DNA of 64,000 nt, from positions 124,001-188,000 of the forward strand of contig JACKCN010000003.1 in the NCBI GenBank assembly GCA_020634015.1, in the 5' to 3' direction. Positions 8,108 through 16,885 of the stretch are shown piece after piece. The notes beneath the pieces are model-generated. The model had not been told where the DNA came from. It was given only the letters and a program-made list of their open reading frames with translations, and made no database searches. The DNA is from Candidatus Delongbacteria bacterium. GTDB taxonomy: Bacteria; CAIWAD01. The first letter of the stretch is position 1; every line of letters starts with the position of its first letter. The position numbers were made by a program, and so were the translations under genes.

Positions 8108-11014
8108 ATGTCTCGTTCCGACCCACCTCCCACGCCCTCCGATCCTGCCAGGACAGCCACTCGACTCTCGGAACAGTCCCGCCAACTTCCTTCCTGGTTG
8201 AGTCCACTGGCGCTGCTGTTCGCTTTCTCGCTGGTCTTCGCCGGCCTGCTTGGAATGTTCCGGGTTGCCTACCATACCAGCCAGAAGAACAATCTGGTCG
8301 CCTATGGCGAAATGGTGAGTCGCAACATTCTGCTGCACATGGGCGGGAACGAAGACTACCTGAAATTGCTGGAAGAATCCCGGGCTTCGGGCGACCTGTC
8401 CGTTTCACGGTTCGAGGACCTGGCTGCCCGGTATTCATTGTCCCACCCGGAGCTTGTCTGCTTCAATTGGGTTGACAAGGATTACGTGATCCGGAGTGTT
8501 GCGCCTCTGGCAGGCAACGAGCAGGTGATCGGATTGAGACTGGATCTTCCCGAGTCGCGGCGGGCTTCCCGATTGGCGCATGATACCGGATCTCCCGCGT
8601 ACACGAATCTGTTCGATTCCATCCAGGGCGAACTTGCATTCGAGCAATGGGTACCCGTGTTCGAAGGCACGGAATTCATGGGGCTGCTGGGGGCCGTCTA
8701 CTCGGTGAACAGGTTGCTGGACAAGGCCCGGTCCGACGTGCCTCATGGCAATATCCAGCTGGCCGTGATCGACCGCAACGGACGTACTCTTGTCGGCCCG
8801 ATTCTTGACGAAGGCGATGATCGCGATCTGAGCCATGAAATCCCCATGCTGCCCGGGGCGCTGGAAACTCATCTGAGATTCAGCCAGTCGGGGCACGGCA
8901 CGCTGTACTACGTGCTGCTGTTGCTTCAGGGACTGTGTTTCATGCTGGTTCTGGCGATGACGTACTACGTGATCAGTCTCAAGCGTGAAATGAGATCCAG
9001 GCGTGCCGTCGAGCGGGAGCTGAAGTACAACGAGGAACTCTATCGTACTCTGGTGGAGTCCATGGCCGATGGAGTGGTGCTTCATGGCGCCGATGGAAGC
9101 GTGCTGGCGGCCAATCCGAAGGCCTACGAGTTCGAGGAGATCACCGGGTGCTCATTGCTCCTGGAGCCAGGCCATGTCAGGCCCTGGGCCGTGGTCCGCG
9201 AAGATGGCAGTCCGCTTGCGGAAGCGGAACACCCCTCGCGTCTGGCACTCGCGACCGGCAAAGCCCAGAATGCATTCCAGCTGGGCGTTGGCCAGAACGA
9301 GGAAGAACGGATCTGGCTGTCTACAAACAGCAGACCGATGTTTCGCGACGACTCCAGCAAACCCTACGCGGCAGTGACCACGTTCCACGACGTCACCGAG
9401 ACCCGTCGAGCCGCGCACGCCCTGGCGCTCAGCGAGTCCAAGCTGCGCTCGATCCTGGAAAACGCCGGCTTCGGCATCTCACTGATCAGTCCCGAAATGG
9501 AAGTGCTGGAGATGAACCAGCAGATGCGGAACTGGTTTCCGGGCGTCAACTGCGCCAGCAGGCCCCGCTGTTTCGAGGTGTTCAACACACCGGCTCGGGA
9601 TACGGTCTGCGATGGCTGCCCAACGTTCCGGACACTGCTGGATGGCCGTGTGCACGAAGCGATCACGACCACTCCGGCTGGCAAGGAGACCTTTCATTTC
9701 CGGGTCGTGTCATCCCCGCTGAAGGATCCCGACGGCACCCTGAGCGGTGTCATCGAAATGGTCTCCGACATCACCGAGACCCTCCGATTGGAAGAGCAGC
9801 TGCTGCAGGCGCAGAAACTGGAAACCGTCGGTCGCCTGGCCGGTGGCGTGGCGCACGATTTCAACAACATGCTGGGCGTGATCATCGGCACCGCCGATCT
9901 GGCCCTGTCGCAGTTGCCCCCGGACTCACCTCAACGGCGTGCTCTCGAGGACATCCTGGATGCGGCCGACCGCTCGAGTCGGCTGACACACCGGCTGCTG
10001 GCCTATGCCCGCAAGCAGGCCTACTCGCCCCGGAAGATTGATCTGAAAGATACACTGGCTGCCATGCTGGAGATGTTGCGCCGCCTGATCGGTTCCGATG
10101 TCGAGCTCAAGTGGAATGCCGGGATGGAATCGCTGCCGTTGTTCATGGATCCGAGCCAGCTGGACCAGGTGCTGACGAATCTGTGTGTCAACGCCAGGGA
10201 TGCCATCAATGGCACGGGATGCATCACCATCACCACGCGTGCCGTGGACACCAGCGAAGGCCTCGAAGACGCCTTCGGTGACATCGAGACCAACCGCTAC
10301 ATCCTGCTCTCGGTGGGTGATACCGGGTCGGGCATGGATCATGCCACGCGCATGCAGATCTTCGAACCCTTCTTCACTACCAAGGAAGTGGGCAAGGGCA
10401 CGGGGCTGGGCCTCTCGACCGTGTACGGAATCGTGCGCCAGAACCGTGGCCTGATCAGAGTGAAGAGCGAACCGGGCCAGGGATCTCTCTTCGAGATCTT
10501 TCTGCCGCGCCATCTGGATGAACGCCGATCGAGCAAGCAGATCCAGGTGGAAACGCCCGTCGTGACCGGACACGAGACCATTCTGGTGGTCGAAGATGAA
10601 CCGGGAATCCTGGCCCTCGCCACGCGCATGCTCGAGCAGCACGGCTTTCATGTGCTGTCAGCCTCCGGGCCAGATGCGGCGCTCGAGATCTCGAATGGAT
10701 ACGAGGGGGTGATCCATCTGCTGTTGACCGATGTGGTCATGCCCGGCATGAACGGGCGGGACCTGGCGCAGCGGATCCAGGCCTCCAATCCCATGCTGCG
10801 CACGCTGTTCATGTCGGGATACGCCAGTGAAGTGATCCTGCCAGAGGAAGCGAACAGCCCGACCTTCCAGTTCCTGCACAAACCGTTCAGCATGTCCCAA
10901 CTCATGCACAAGGTGGGCCAGGTACTGGAAACCCAGTCGACCTGGCGTTCGGCGCTGCTGGCGCATTCGGCAGCGGAGAACCGGGATCACAGTCCCCATC
11001 TCAACGAATTGTGA
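8108..11014 (+). CDS. Membrane hybrid sensor histidine kinase with two PAS domains and receiver domain
   Basis: A 968-residue sensor. The ATG at 8108 is chosen because AAGGAG lies 6 bases upstream; the frame is open a little further 5'. Order: membrane helix 31-53, periplasmic sensor of about 210 residues, helix 264-290, PAS near 308-430, PAS near 440-565, HisKA with phospho-accepting His583 (AGGVAHDFNN), HATPase with GDTGSGMD and GTGLGLS (about 737-775), and a receiver near 825-945 with Asp875. The second PAS holds four Cys in a CX6C-X12-CX2C arrangement (about residues 481-507), which could bind a metal or Fe-S cluster, or respond to redox state. It sits between ccoI and ccoS, 146 bp after ccoI and 42 bp before ccoS, so it is probably co-transcribed. 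No cognate output regulator is adjacent. The signal is unknown; redox, O2 or copper would fit the place. Confidence 0.92.
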   Translation: MSRSDPPPTPSDPARTATRLSEQSRQLPSWLSPLALLFAFSLVFAGLLGMFRVAYHTSQKNNLVAYGEMVSRNILLHMGGNEDYLKLLEESRASGDLSVSRFEDLAARYSLSHPELVCFNWVDKDYVIRSVAPLAGNEQVIGLRLDLPESRRASRLAHDTGSPAYTNLFDSIQGELAFEQWVPVFEGTEFMGLLGAVYSVNRLLDKARSDVPHGNIQLAVIDRNGRTLVGPILDEGDDRDLSHEIPMLPGALETHLRFSQSGHGTLYYVLLLLQGLCFMLVLAMTYYVISLKREMRSRRAVERELKYNEELYRTLVESMADGVVLHGADGSVLAANPKAYEFEEITGCSLLLEPGHVRPWAVVREDGSPLAEAEHPSRLALATGKAQNAFQLGVGQNEEERIWLSTNSRPMFRDDSSKPYAAVTTFHDVTETRRAAHALALSESKLRSILENAGFGISLISPEMEVLEMNQQMRNWFPGVNCASRPRCFEVFNTPARDTVCDGCPTFRTLLDGRVHEAITTTPAGKETFHFRVVSSPLKDPDGTLSGVIEMVSDITETLRLEEQLLQAQKLETVGRLAGGVAHDFNNMLGVIIGTADLALSQLPPDSPQRRALEDILDAADRSSRLTHRLLAYARKQAYSPRKIDLKDTLAAMLEMLRRLIGSDVELKWNAGMESLPLFMDPSQLDQVLTNLCVNARDAINGTGCITITTRAVDTSEGLEDAFGDIETNRYILLSVGDTGSGMDHATRMQIFEPFFTTKEVGKGTGLGLSTVYGIVRQNRGLIRVKSEPGQGSLFEIFLPRHLDERRSSKQIQVETPVVTGHETILVVEDEPGILALATRMLEQHGFHVLSASGPDAALEISNGYEGVIHLLLTDVVMPGMNGRDLAQRIQASNPMLRTLFMSGYASEVILPEEANSPTFQFLHKPFSMSQLMHKVGQVLETQSTWRSALLAHSAAENRDHSPHLNEL

Positions 11015-11056
11015 CAGATTCCTTGCCGTCAAGTGGGACTCCAGCGGAGGAGCAGG

Positions 11057-11263
11057 ATGTCTGTCGTATACGTGCTTGTGCCTCTGGCGCTGCTGATCGT
11101 GGCGGTGGCTCTGGGAGCATTCATTCATTCGGTGCGCAAGGGCCAGTTCGACGATCTGGATACTCCCGCGCACCGGATGCTCATCGATGATGAATTCCAG
11201 CCCGCCCCACCGACCCCACCTGAGTCCGGGACCCGCGAGCGGCCCGGCGGGAGCTCGTCATGA
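11057..11263 (+). CDS. ccoS: cbb3 oxidase maturation protein CcoS
   Basis: A 68-residue protein with one N-terminal helix and the diagnostic CcoS motif GQFDDLDTPAHRMLIDDE directly after it. CcoS is required for cofactor insertion into cbb3 oxidase. The ATG at 11057 is chosen because GCGGAGGAGCAGG precedes it; the frame is open 24 bases further 5'. It is separated from ccoI by the sensor kinase, an unusual interruption of the ccoIS pair. The stop overlaps the next gene as ATGA. Confidence 0.93.
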   Translation: MSVVYVLVPLALLIVAVALGAFIHSVRKGQFDDLDTPAHRMLIDDEFQPAPPTPPESGTRERPGGSSS

Positions 11264-12063
11264 ACGACCGTCCCGGATTGCTGTTGCTGGATCTGGATGG
11301 CACGGTTCACGAAGATGGCCTGCCCCTTCCCGGTGCCATTGAAGCACTTCAGCGGATCCGGGCCGCGGGCATCGGTTTGATGTTCGTGACCAATACCACC
11401 TCGATTCCCAGCGGGACGGTTCTGGAACGCCTGGCCGGCATGGGCTTTCCGGTGGACTCCTCCCGGCTGATGACTCCCCTGGCGGCTGCCCGTCAGACCC
11501 TGGGCACCATGGGCCTGACGAGAGTGCGTGCCCTCGTGCGGGAAGCCGCCCTCACAGATCTGGCGGGCCTGACATTGCTTGGACCCGAGGACGAAGGCGC
11601 CCAGGCCGTGCTGGTGGGGGATCTGGGAGCCGGCTGGAGTTACCAGGTCATGAATCGGGCCTTCATGGACTTGATGGATGGTGCCCGACTGGTCTCGTGC
11701 CAGGCCAATCGCTACTTCCGCAAGGGCGGACGTCTTGTGCTGGACGCGGGGCCATTCGTCGCCGCACTGGAGTACGCAGCATCCTGTTCAGCAGTCCTGG
11801 TGGGCAAACCGTCCGCTGATCTGTTCCTCAATGCCGCCCGTGCCGTACTCCGGGATGGTCTTGATGCCGGTCTGAAGGCCGGAGCGGTCTGGATGATCGG
11901 TGATGATCTGGAAAACGATGTGATCGCGGCGCGCCGGGCCGGCCTGCGTGCGATGCTTGTCCGCAGTGGCAAGTACCGCCGCGACGATGAAGACCGGGCG
12001 CAGCGGCATTCGGACGCTGTTCTCGACGGCGTCGCCAGTCTGCCGGACTGGCTTGGGCTTTGA
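11260..12063 (+). CDS. HAD-superfamily hydrolase, NagD/HDHD2-like phosphatase
   Basis: A 267-residue protein of the haloacid dehalogenase superfamily. Motif I is DLDGT (nucleophile Asp11, Asp13), motif II is FVTNTTS, and motif IV is GDDLENDVIAARRAG. The large cap between motifs II and III and the DLDGTVHEDGLPLPGA opening place it with the NagD/HDHD2 type. The substrate is unknown; a small phosphorylated metabolite is likely. It overlaps ccoS by ATGA and closes the cco operon, but nothing in the sequence ties it to oxidase assembly. Confidence 0.88.
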   Translation: MNDRPGLLLLDLDGTVHEDGLPLPGAIEALQRIRAAGIGLMFVTNTTSIPSGTVLERLAGMGFPVDSSRLMTPLAAARQTLGTMGLTRVRALVREAALTDLAGLTLLGPEDEGAQAVLVGDLGAGWSYQVMNRAFMDLMDGARLVSCQANRYFRKGGRLVLDAGPFVAALEYAASCSAVLVGKPSADLFLNAARAVLRDGLDAGLKAGAVWMIGDDLENDVIAARRAGLRAMLVRSGKYRRDDEDRAQRHSDAVLDGVASLPDWLGL

Positions 12064-12314
12064 TCCTTTGCCCCTCCCTGCCCCCTGGACTCTTTCCGGC
12101 CCTCCATGCTGAATATTCTGCCAGTTCTTTTGCTCGGTCTGACGCACATCAAGGCTCGATGGCGAGTAGCTTCGCAGATTCCCCCCCAGGGTTGAAAGCT
12201 CTTCCAAGCACGATAGCCGACCCCATGTGAGTATTCGTTGGTGTCCGGCTGATTCCCTGCCGGGATCGTTGGTTGCTGGCAGACAGGATCAGCTGCGACT
12301 CTGGAGTGTGCAAG

Positions 12315-12740
12315 ATGGTCATACGCAAGTTTTCGGAAAAGGACAGCAGGACGGACAGCCCGGCTTCCCGACTGCCCCAGACGAAAATGAATCCTTATGG
12401 TGCCCCTGAAATCACCGCGACCGAAGCTGCGGACCTGATCGCCGAAGGCGCTCTGCTGCTGATGGATGTGCGTGAAGACGACGAGATGGACGGTGCCCGC
12501 CTGATGGCTCCCACCACGGTTCACGTGGCGCTGAGTCGTCTCAGCACCGACCAGGAATCCGCACTCGGACCTGAGTTCCGCAACAAGGAAACCCGGATTG
12601 CCGTGATCTCGGACCACGGGGTGCGCAGCGCCCAGGTGACCATGTGGCTGCGCCGCAAGGGCTGGCGCCATACGGTGAACGTGCGCGGCGGATATCAGGC
12701 CTGGCAACGCGAAGTCAAGGGTCGGGTCGACTCCCACTGA
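12315..12740 (+). CDS. Rhodanese-like domain protein lacking the catalytic cysteine
   Basis: A 141-residue protein with one rhodanese homology domain (about residues 30-135): LLLMDVRED near the N-terminus, then GVRSAQ, and GGYQAWQ at the C-terminus. The active-site loop normally reads C-x-x-G-V-R-S; here it is S-D-H-G-V-R-S, so the sulfur-carrying Cys is replaced by Ser. It is therefore unlikely to be a sulfurtransferase and may be a regulatory or binding domain. ATG 12315 is chosen because GGAG lies 8 bases upstream; the internal ATG at 12387 has no ribosome binding site. The gene is followed by a strong terminator. Confidence 0.85.
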   Translation: MVIRKFSEKDSRTDSPASRLPQTKMNPYGAPEITATEAADLIAEGALLLMDVREDDEMDGARLMAPTTVHVALSRLSTDQESALGPEFRNKETRIAVISDHGVRSAQVTMWLRRKGWRHTVNVRGGYQAWQREVKGRVDSH

Positions 12741-12763
12741 GAGTTCCCATTTCTTCCTTTCGG

Positions 12764-12794
12764 CGCGGAGTCTCTTCGGAGGCTCCGCGTTTTT
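12764..12794 (+). terminator. Intrinsic terminator after the rhodanese-like gene
   Basis: An 11-bp stem (12764-12774 with 12779-12789, one G-U type pair) closes a TTCG tetraloop and is followed directly by TTTTT at 12790-12794. This is a textbook rho-independent terminator on the plus strand and separates the rhodanese-like gene from the sigma factor. Confidence 0.9.
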
Positions 12795-12916
12795 CATCTT
12801 GGGCGGGTAGCCCGAAAGCGGGCGAGGTGGGTGGCCCGGGAGTGTCCACCGCTGAAGATTTCACCATTTTCGGCAGCCATGCAACCGATTGCCGGCGGGA
12901 TGACTCTTGTGCGCTG

Positions 12917-12923
12917 AAAGGAG
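12917..12923 (+). promoter_or_regulatory. Ribosome binding site that supports a TTG start for the sigma factor
   Basis: AAAGGAG ends 10 bases before the TTG at 12934. An ATG at 12924 is in another frame that does not encode the sigma factor, so the Shine-Dalgarno supports TTG as the real start. Confidence 0.6.
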
Positions 12924-12933
12924 ATGACCGGCA

Positions 12934-13512
12934 TTGATCACAAACCCCGATCGATTCTGGACCCTGCTGAAGCCCCTCTACTCCCAGGCGGAAGCCTTTG
13001 CGCGCTACATGGCGCCCCGCAACTGGGAAGATGTGCTGCAGGAATCCCTGCTGAAGGCGCTCCAGGCGCTGGACAGCCTGAACGATGAAGCGAGCTTCAA
13101 GTTCTGGCTGTTCCGGATCATCGCCAACGAGACCAAACGCGGGGCCCGGCGGGAGTTCTGGAAACGCTTTCTGCCCATGGAACTGGAACATGGCGAGACT
13201 CGCGAGCTTGCCTCGGATCCGGATCCGGCACTGCGACTGGATCTTCAGCATCTGAAGACGGCCATTCTGCGCCTGCCTTCGATGCGCCGTGAGACCCTGT
13301 TGCTGTACCACGTGGCTGGACTCTCCGTGGCCGAGATCGCCGACCTGCGCAAGGAAAGCCAGGGCGCGATCAAGTCGCGGTTGAGTCGCTGCAGGCAGGA
13401 ATTGCGCGTGGCGCTCGACGGAGGCACGTCCTTGTCGGTCATCCGAGGAAAGACTGTGAAGGAGCTGGATCATGACATCGAGCAATGCATCCAACAGGCC
13501 CGGGCGGACTGA
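12934..13512 (+). CDS. ECF-type RNA polymerase sigma factor
   Basis: A 192-residue sigma-70 family protein with region 2 (about residues 10-75, with WEDVLQESLLKALQAL) and region 4 (about 115-165), whose helix-turn-helix reads LSVAEIADLRKESQGAIKSR. No region 1 or 3 is present, as expected for extracytoplasmic-function sigma factors. The start codon is TTG, with AAAGGAG upstream. The last 41 bases overlap the next gene, a membrane protein with an anti-sigma-like layout. The target regulon is unknown. Confidence 0.92.
   Translation: MITNPDRFWTLLKPLYSQAEAFARYMAPRNWEDVLQESLLKALQALDSLNDEASFKFWLFRIIANETKRGARREFWKRFLPMELEHGETRELASDPDPALRLDLQHLKTAILRLPSMRRETLLLYHVAGLSVAEIADLRKESQGAIKSRLSRCRQELRVALDGGTSLSVIRGKTVKELDHDIEQCIQQARAD
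13458..13464 (+). promoter_or_regulatory. Ribosome binding site inside the sigma factor gene, decides the start of the downstream protein
   Basis: GAAGGAG ends 7 bases before the ATG at 13472. It lies in the sigma factor coding region and supports the long form of the downstream protein, rather than a start at 13669 or 13684 just before the hydrophobic segment. Confidence 0.75.
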
Positions 13513-14485
13513 GTCCCGTCCCGATGAGCGACGGCTGGAGCACGCTCTTGACGCCCTCGGACGCGAGCCTGCCAGCCTGAGCATGGAGGTGATGCGCGTC
13601 CGGGTGGAGCGGGCAGAACAGGCGATCCATTCCGGCAGCACACACTCAGCGAGAGGATGGCGAACCATGGCAACACGGAAACTGATGAATCTGAAGACAC
13701 TCGTGGCAATCAGTCTGCTGGCCCTGGTGGCCGCCTGCAGCGTGCCGATGGAAGTGGAAGAGGAAACCGGGCGACAGTTCGTGATTCGCACCAGCGATTC
13801 CGGACCCGTGCTCGAGGACCTGCGTTCGGGCAACTGGCAGGTGGGCGAACTGAAGGTCTGGGAACAGGAGAATGGCGAGACCATCGTTCTGGCGGACCTG
13901 CTGTCCGCGGGAGACGATGCCGAACTGCACTTCAGCGAGCTGCCCGGGGTGCTGGACCTGCAGTCCAAGGCGCTTGTCGAGACGGTATCACGCAGCATGT
14001 TCGGCCAGATGCTCAACACCATGTTCGAAGTGCATGTCAATACCACGGGCATGAGTGACGAAGAGATCAACGCCGCGATCAATGGCCAGCTGGGTGAGCA
14101 GGGCTTCCCCGGAAGCGTGATGATCACACGGGATCCAGACAGCCAGCACCTGGAAGTCCAGGTGGATGCCGATGACCTGGAAGGTCTGGGAGCCGAAGGT
14201 GGACAGGTGTTCATCGCCCTGGATGAGGATGCCACCGTCGACGGTGACGGCAACGCGACCGAGAGTCGCATGCGGGTGCGGCTGTCCGATGGTGGATTCA
14301 GCGACATCAATGGTGAGATGAGCGACGAGCAGATTCGCGCCATCGTCAGGCAGCAGCTCGAGGCGGATGGGGTGAACCCCGACGACGCCAGCATTTCCAT
14401 CACCCGGATGCCCGCTGAAGACGGTGCCAAGGCCAGAGTCGAGATCGGCGTCCAGGTGGAAAGCGACGAGCCCGCCGGGAACTGA
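13472..14485 (+). CDS. Single-pass membrane protein, putative anti-sigma partner of the ECF sigma factor
   Basis: A 337-residue protein. Residues 1-70 are hydrophilic and probably cytoplasmic, with RRLEHALDALGREP followed by a predicted helix, a layout like anti-sigma domains. A hydrophobic segment spans about 75-90 (LVAISLLALVAAC), and the rest is acidic and extracytoplasmic. The outer part has two similar segments starting MSDEE (about residue 193) and MSDEQ (about 283), each some 45 residues. The long start is supported by GAAGGAG and by the 41-bp overlap with the sigma gene. If translation instead began at 13669 the segment would be a lipoprotein signal (LVAAC). No known domain is recognised with certainty; anti-sigma function is inferred from position and topology. 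Confidence 0.7.
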   Translation: MTSSNASNRPGRTESRPDERRLEHALDALGREPASLSMEVMRVRVERAEQAIHSGSTHSARGWRTMATRKLMNLKTLVAISLLALVAACSVPMEVEEETGRQFVIRTSDSGPVLEDLRSGNWQVGELKVWEQENGETIVLADLLSAGDDAELHFSELPGVLDLQSKALVETVSRSMFGQMLNTMFEVHVNTTGMSDEEINAAINGQLGEQGFPGSVMITRDPDSQHLEVQVDADDLEGLGAEGGQVFIALDEDATVDGDGNATESRMRVRLSDGGFSDINGEMSDEQIRAIVRQQLEADGVNPDDASISITRMPAEDGAKARVEIGVQVESDEPAGN

Positions 14486-14514
14486 TCCACAACACGAAAT
14501 GCAAGGCAATCAAA

Positions 14515-14538
14515 CGGGGAGGCCAGCTGGCCTCCCCG
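14515..14538. terminator. Bidirectional terminator hairpin between convergent genes
   Basis: Bases 14515-14538 form a perfect 24-bp inverted repeat, CGGGGAGGCCAG with its complement. It lies between the stop of the plus-strand anti-sigma-like gene and the stop of the minus-strand glycosyltransferase, where one hairpin can serve both. The T-tract is short (TGTCATTT on the plus strand). Confidence 0.75.
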
Positions 14539-14540
14539 TG

Positions 14541-16067
14541 TCATTTGCGCAGCCAGATCTCCTGGGGGCGAGTCCGCATGCCGGTGAGCGGCCAGCCCAG
14601 ATCCGGAGTGTCATAGGGGGGCGGGCCTGGCCGGTAGCCGGGCTGCAGGAATTCTTCCAACCAGGGGCGGTCCAGGATCACGGCCGACCAACGCCCATTC
14701 TCCAGATCCCGCTTGAGTGCTCGTTCCAGTGAGCGGCGAGCATCACCCTGGGGCCCGCGCAACACATCCAGCAGGGCCATTTCGTGTGCGGCTGTCGGCT
14801 TGCCGGCCGTGCTGGCCAGCCAGGCATGGGCGGGCACCCAGACCTCGCCCGGTTGGGCCGCGATCCAGCTCTGAAGTTTCCGGGTGGCCTGCAGGTCCGC
14901 CTGGCGGGGTATGTGATCCGTCGGGTCGTACACCAGCAGAGCCAGCTGCAGCAGACAGGCCAGCAGAACAAGACTGTGCCGCAGGTTCTCGCTGCCTTCT
15001 GAGGGCAGCACACGAAAGGCCGTCCAGGGATCGTCAAAGGCCGGTTCAAGCAGCAGGTGCAGACTGCGGACTCCCCAGACCGCCAGAAAGGCGAACGCGG
15101 GCAGCAGGACATTCAGATAGCCCCCGCTGTGCAGGCGTCCCAACCAGGCACTGCCCACGAATCCCAGGGCCAGAGCCAGCAGCCAGACCAGTTCCCGGTC
15201 GCGACGCGCATACAGCCATTGCACGGCCAGAAAACACACGGCCAGAGCAAGAATGGGCAGTGGCCCCACCAGATCGAAGCGCCAGAATCCCGCCAGAGCC
15301 GACAGTTCGATCCCATGGCCGGCCGGCAGTTCGAAGACGTAGTAATTGAACCATCCCGAGCTGACGTGATTCAGCCACACCACCAGCAGACTGAGCCCCA
15401 CCAGGGACAGCCCCGGGAAAAGCCAGCGCCGCAACCCCCGCCCGAAGAGCAGCGTGTACAGCACCATCGGCAACAGCACCACCAGCGCGCTTTGTTTGGT
15501 CAGAAATGCCGCCAGGCAGAACAGGGCACCCAACAGATGACTCCACCACGGAGTCGCCTGCCCGTCGCTGCGCGGTTCCAGAGCCATCCATGCCGCCAGC
15601 AGGAACATCAGAGCCAGCGAATCCACGCGTGCCAGATCGAACCACGCCCCCCCAAGTTCGAAACAAGCGGCATACAGACCGGCGCCAACCACACTCCACC
15701 AACCACTGGCCGTGCGACGGAAGACCAGCTGGGCGATCAGCCCCAGGCTGATCAGCCAGGCCACCGTGGAAAGCACGCGCATGGGGAGGAACGGGGAGGA
15801 GGGGTTCACCGGCAGCCAGGCGGCGATCTCGAAGTACAGTGGAGTATAGAGGAACGGAGTGAACTCCACGGTGGGCGCCGTGTACAGCTCCTGACCGGTC
15901 TGCAGGCGCTGGACCTGGGCCAGCGAGCCGCCTTCCATCCACTCCAGTTCAGCCGGCCAGGCCGACCGTGTGATGGCGATGGCCAGCGCGCACAGAATGA
16001 AAATGCCCGCCAGGAAACCCACCACCCAGCGCAGCACGGATGGCAGTTGCCAGCTCAGACGATCCAT
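14541..16067 (-). CDS. Multi-pass GT-C family glycosyltransferase (GT39/ArnT-like)
   Basis: A 508-residue integral membrane protein with about ten helices. Its layout is that of polyprenyl-phosphate-sugar-dependent glycosyltransferases: after helix 1 comes an acidic loop with EWMEGGSLAQVQRLQTG (near residues 38-55), where the catalytic acidic residue usually lies, and then FTPFLYTPLY. The C-terminal third is a soluble domain. The start at 16067 is chosen because GGGAGGTGG lies just upstream; an in-frame ATG at 16112 is less likely. The acceptor and donor cannot be read from sequence; cell-surface glycan decoration is probable. It lies 52 bp after ppa on the same strand. Confidence 0.8.
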   Translation of the reverse strand: MDRLSWQLPSVLRWVVGFLAGIFILCALAIAITRSAWPAELEWMEGGSLAQVQRLQTGQELYTAPTVEFTPFLYTPLYFEIAAWLPVNPSSPFLPMRVLSTVAWLISLGLIAQLVFRRTASGWWSVVGAGLYAACFELGGAWFDLARVDSLALMFLLAAWMALEPRSDGQATPWWSHLLGALFCLAAFLTKQSALVVLLPMVLYTLLFGRGLRRWLFPGLSLVGLSLLVVWLNHVSSGWFNYYVFELPAGHGIELSALAGFWRFDLVGPLPILALAVCFLAVQWLYARRDRELVWLLALALGFVGSAWLGRLHSGGYLNVLLPAFAFLAVWGVRSLHLLLEPAFDDPWTAFRVLPSEGSENLRHSLVLLACLLQLALLVYDPTDHIPRQADLQATRKLQSWIAAQPGEVWVPAHAWLASTAGKPTAAHEMALLDVLRGPQGDARRSLERALKRDLENGRWSAVILDRPWLEEFLQPGYRPGPPPYDTPDLGWPLTGMRTRPQEIWLRK

Positions 16068-16119
16068 TCCACCACCTCCCGACAGGGGCACTCCCTTGCG
16101 CGGATCACGCATGCATCAC

Positions 16120-16758
16120 TCAATCGCCGAACTCTTCCTTGTAGTCGGCGATGGATGCCTGGATCACGTGGGTGGCCTGCTCGCGGTCGTAGATGCCGTT
16201 GATCACGGTGCGCGGCTCTTCGCCGTGGATCAGCTTGTATGTGCTGAAATAGTGGCGCAGACGCTCCACCAGCGCACCGGGCAGATCGCCGATGTCGCGA
16301 GCATTGCCCCAGATGTTGTCGTTGGCCAGGACGGCTATGATCTTGTCGTCGGCCTCGCCGTGGTCGATCATCTGGAGACCGCCGACCACCCGCGCACTGA
16401 CGATCATCTCGCACTTGGTGATGGGGCGTTCGCTGAGCACGCAGATGTCCAAAGGATCTCCGTCCCCCTTGGCCGAACCGGGGCTGAGCGCCTGCACCCG
16501 GCGTCCGCAATAGGTGCGCGGAATGAATCCGTAGAGCGCGGGGGCGACCGAGGAGGTCCGCTGGGGCCGATCGACACGCAGATAGCCGGTGACCTTGTCC
16601 ACTTCGTACTTCACCAGGTCGAAGGGTGTCAGTTCAATGAAGGCGTTCACGATTTCCGGGCACTCGGGTCCCGGTTCCAGTCCGTGCCAGGGATGCGGGC
16701 GCCAGCGGTAGAAGGGGGGTTGAAAGGCCATGGGCTTGTCCGGCGGCTGGGGGATCAT
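16120..16758 (-). CDS. ppa: Inorganic pyrophosphatase, family I
   Basis: A 212-residue soluble enzyme that hydrolyses pyrophosphate to phosphate. It carries the family I signature DGDPLDI, plus conserved Tyr (YGFIPRTYCG), Lys and Asp residues around it. ATG 16758 is chosen as a compromise: the frame is open to 16878 but the first 40 residues look non-coding, and another ATG lies at 16731. No strong ribosome binding site decides between them (GGGAT precedes 16758). The length is a little more than the ~175 residues of E. coli Ppa, as in other bacterial/eukaryote-like members. It sits between nrfHA and a glycosyltransferase, without an obvious functional link. Confidence 0.9.
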   Translation of the reverse strand: MIPQPPDKPMAFQPPFYRWRPHPWHGLEPGPECPEIVNAFIELTPFDLVKYEVDKVTGYLRVDRPQRTSSVAPALYGFIPRTYCGRRVQALSPGSAKGDGDPLDICVLSERPITKCEMIVSARVVGGLQMIDHGEADDKIIAVLANDNIWGNARDIGDLPGALVERLRHYFSTYKLIHGEEPRTVINGIYDREQATHVIQASIADYKEEFGD

Positions 16759-16885
16759 CAAGAGATCCCGGTGAATCAGCGGGTGCACCCAGCACCCGCC
16801 CGTTGGATCACCGCCCAAGGTAGGACTTTGGCCCGGCCCGTGCCCGGCGTGGGCAAGGATTCCGGAACGGGGCCACATTCCATGA

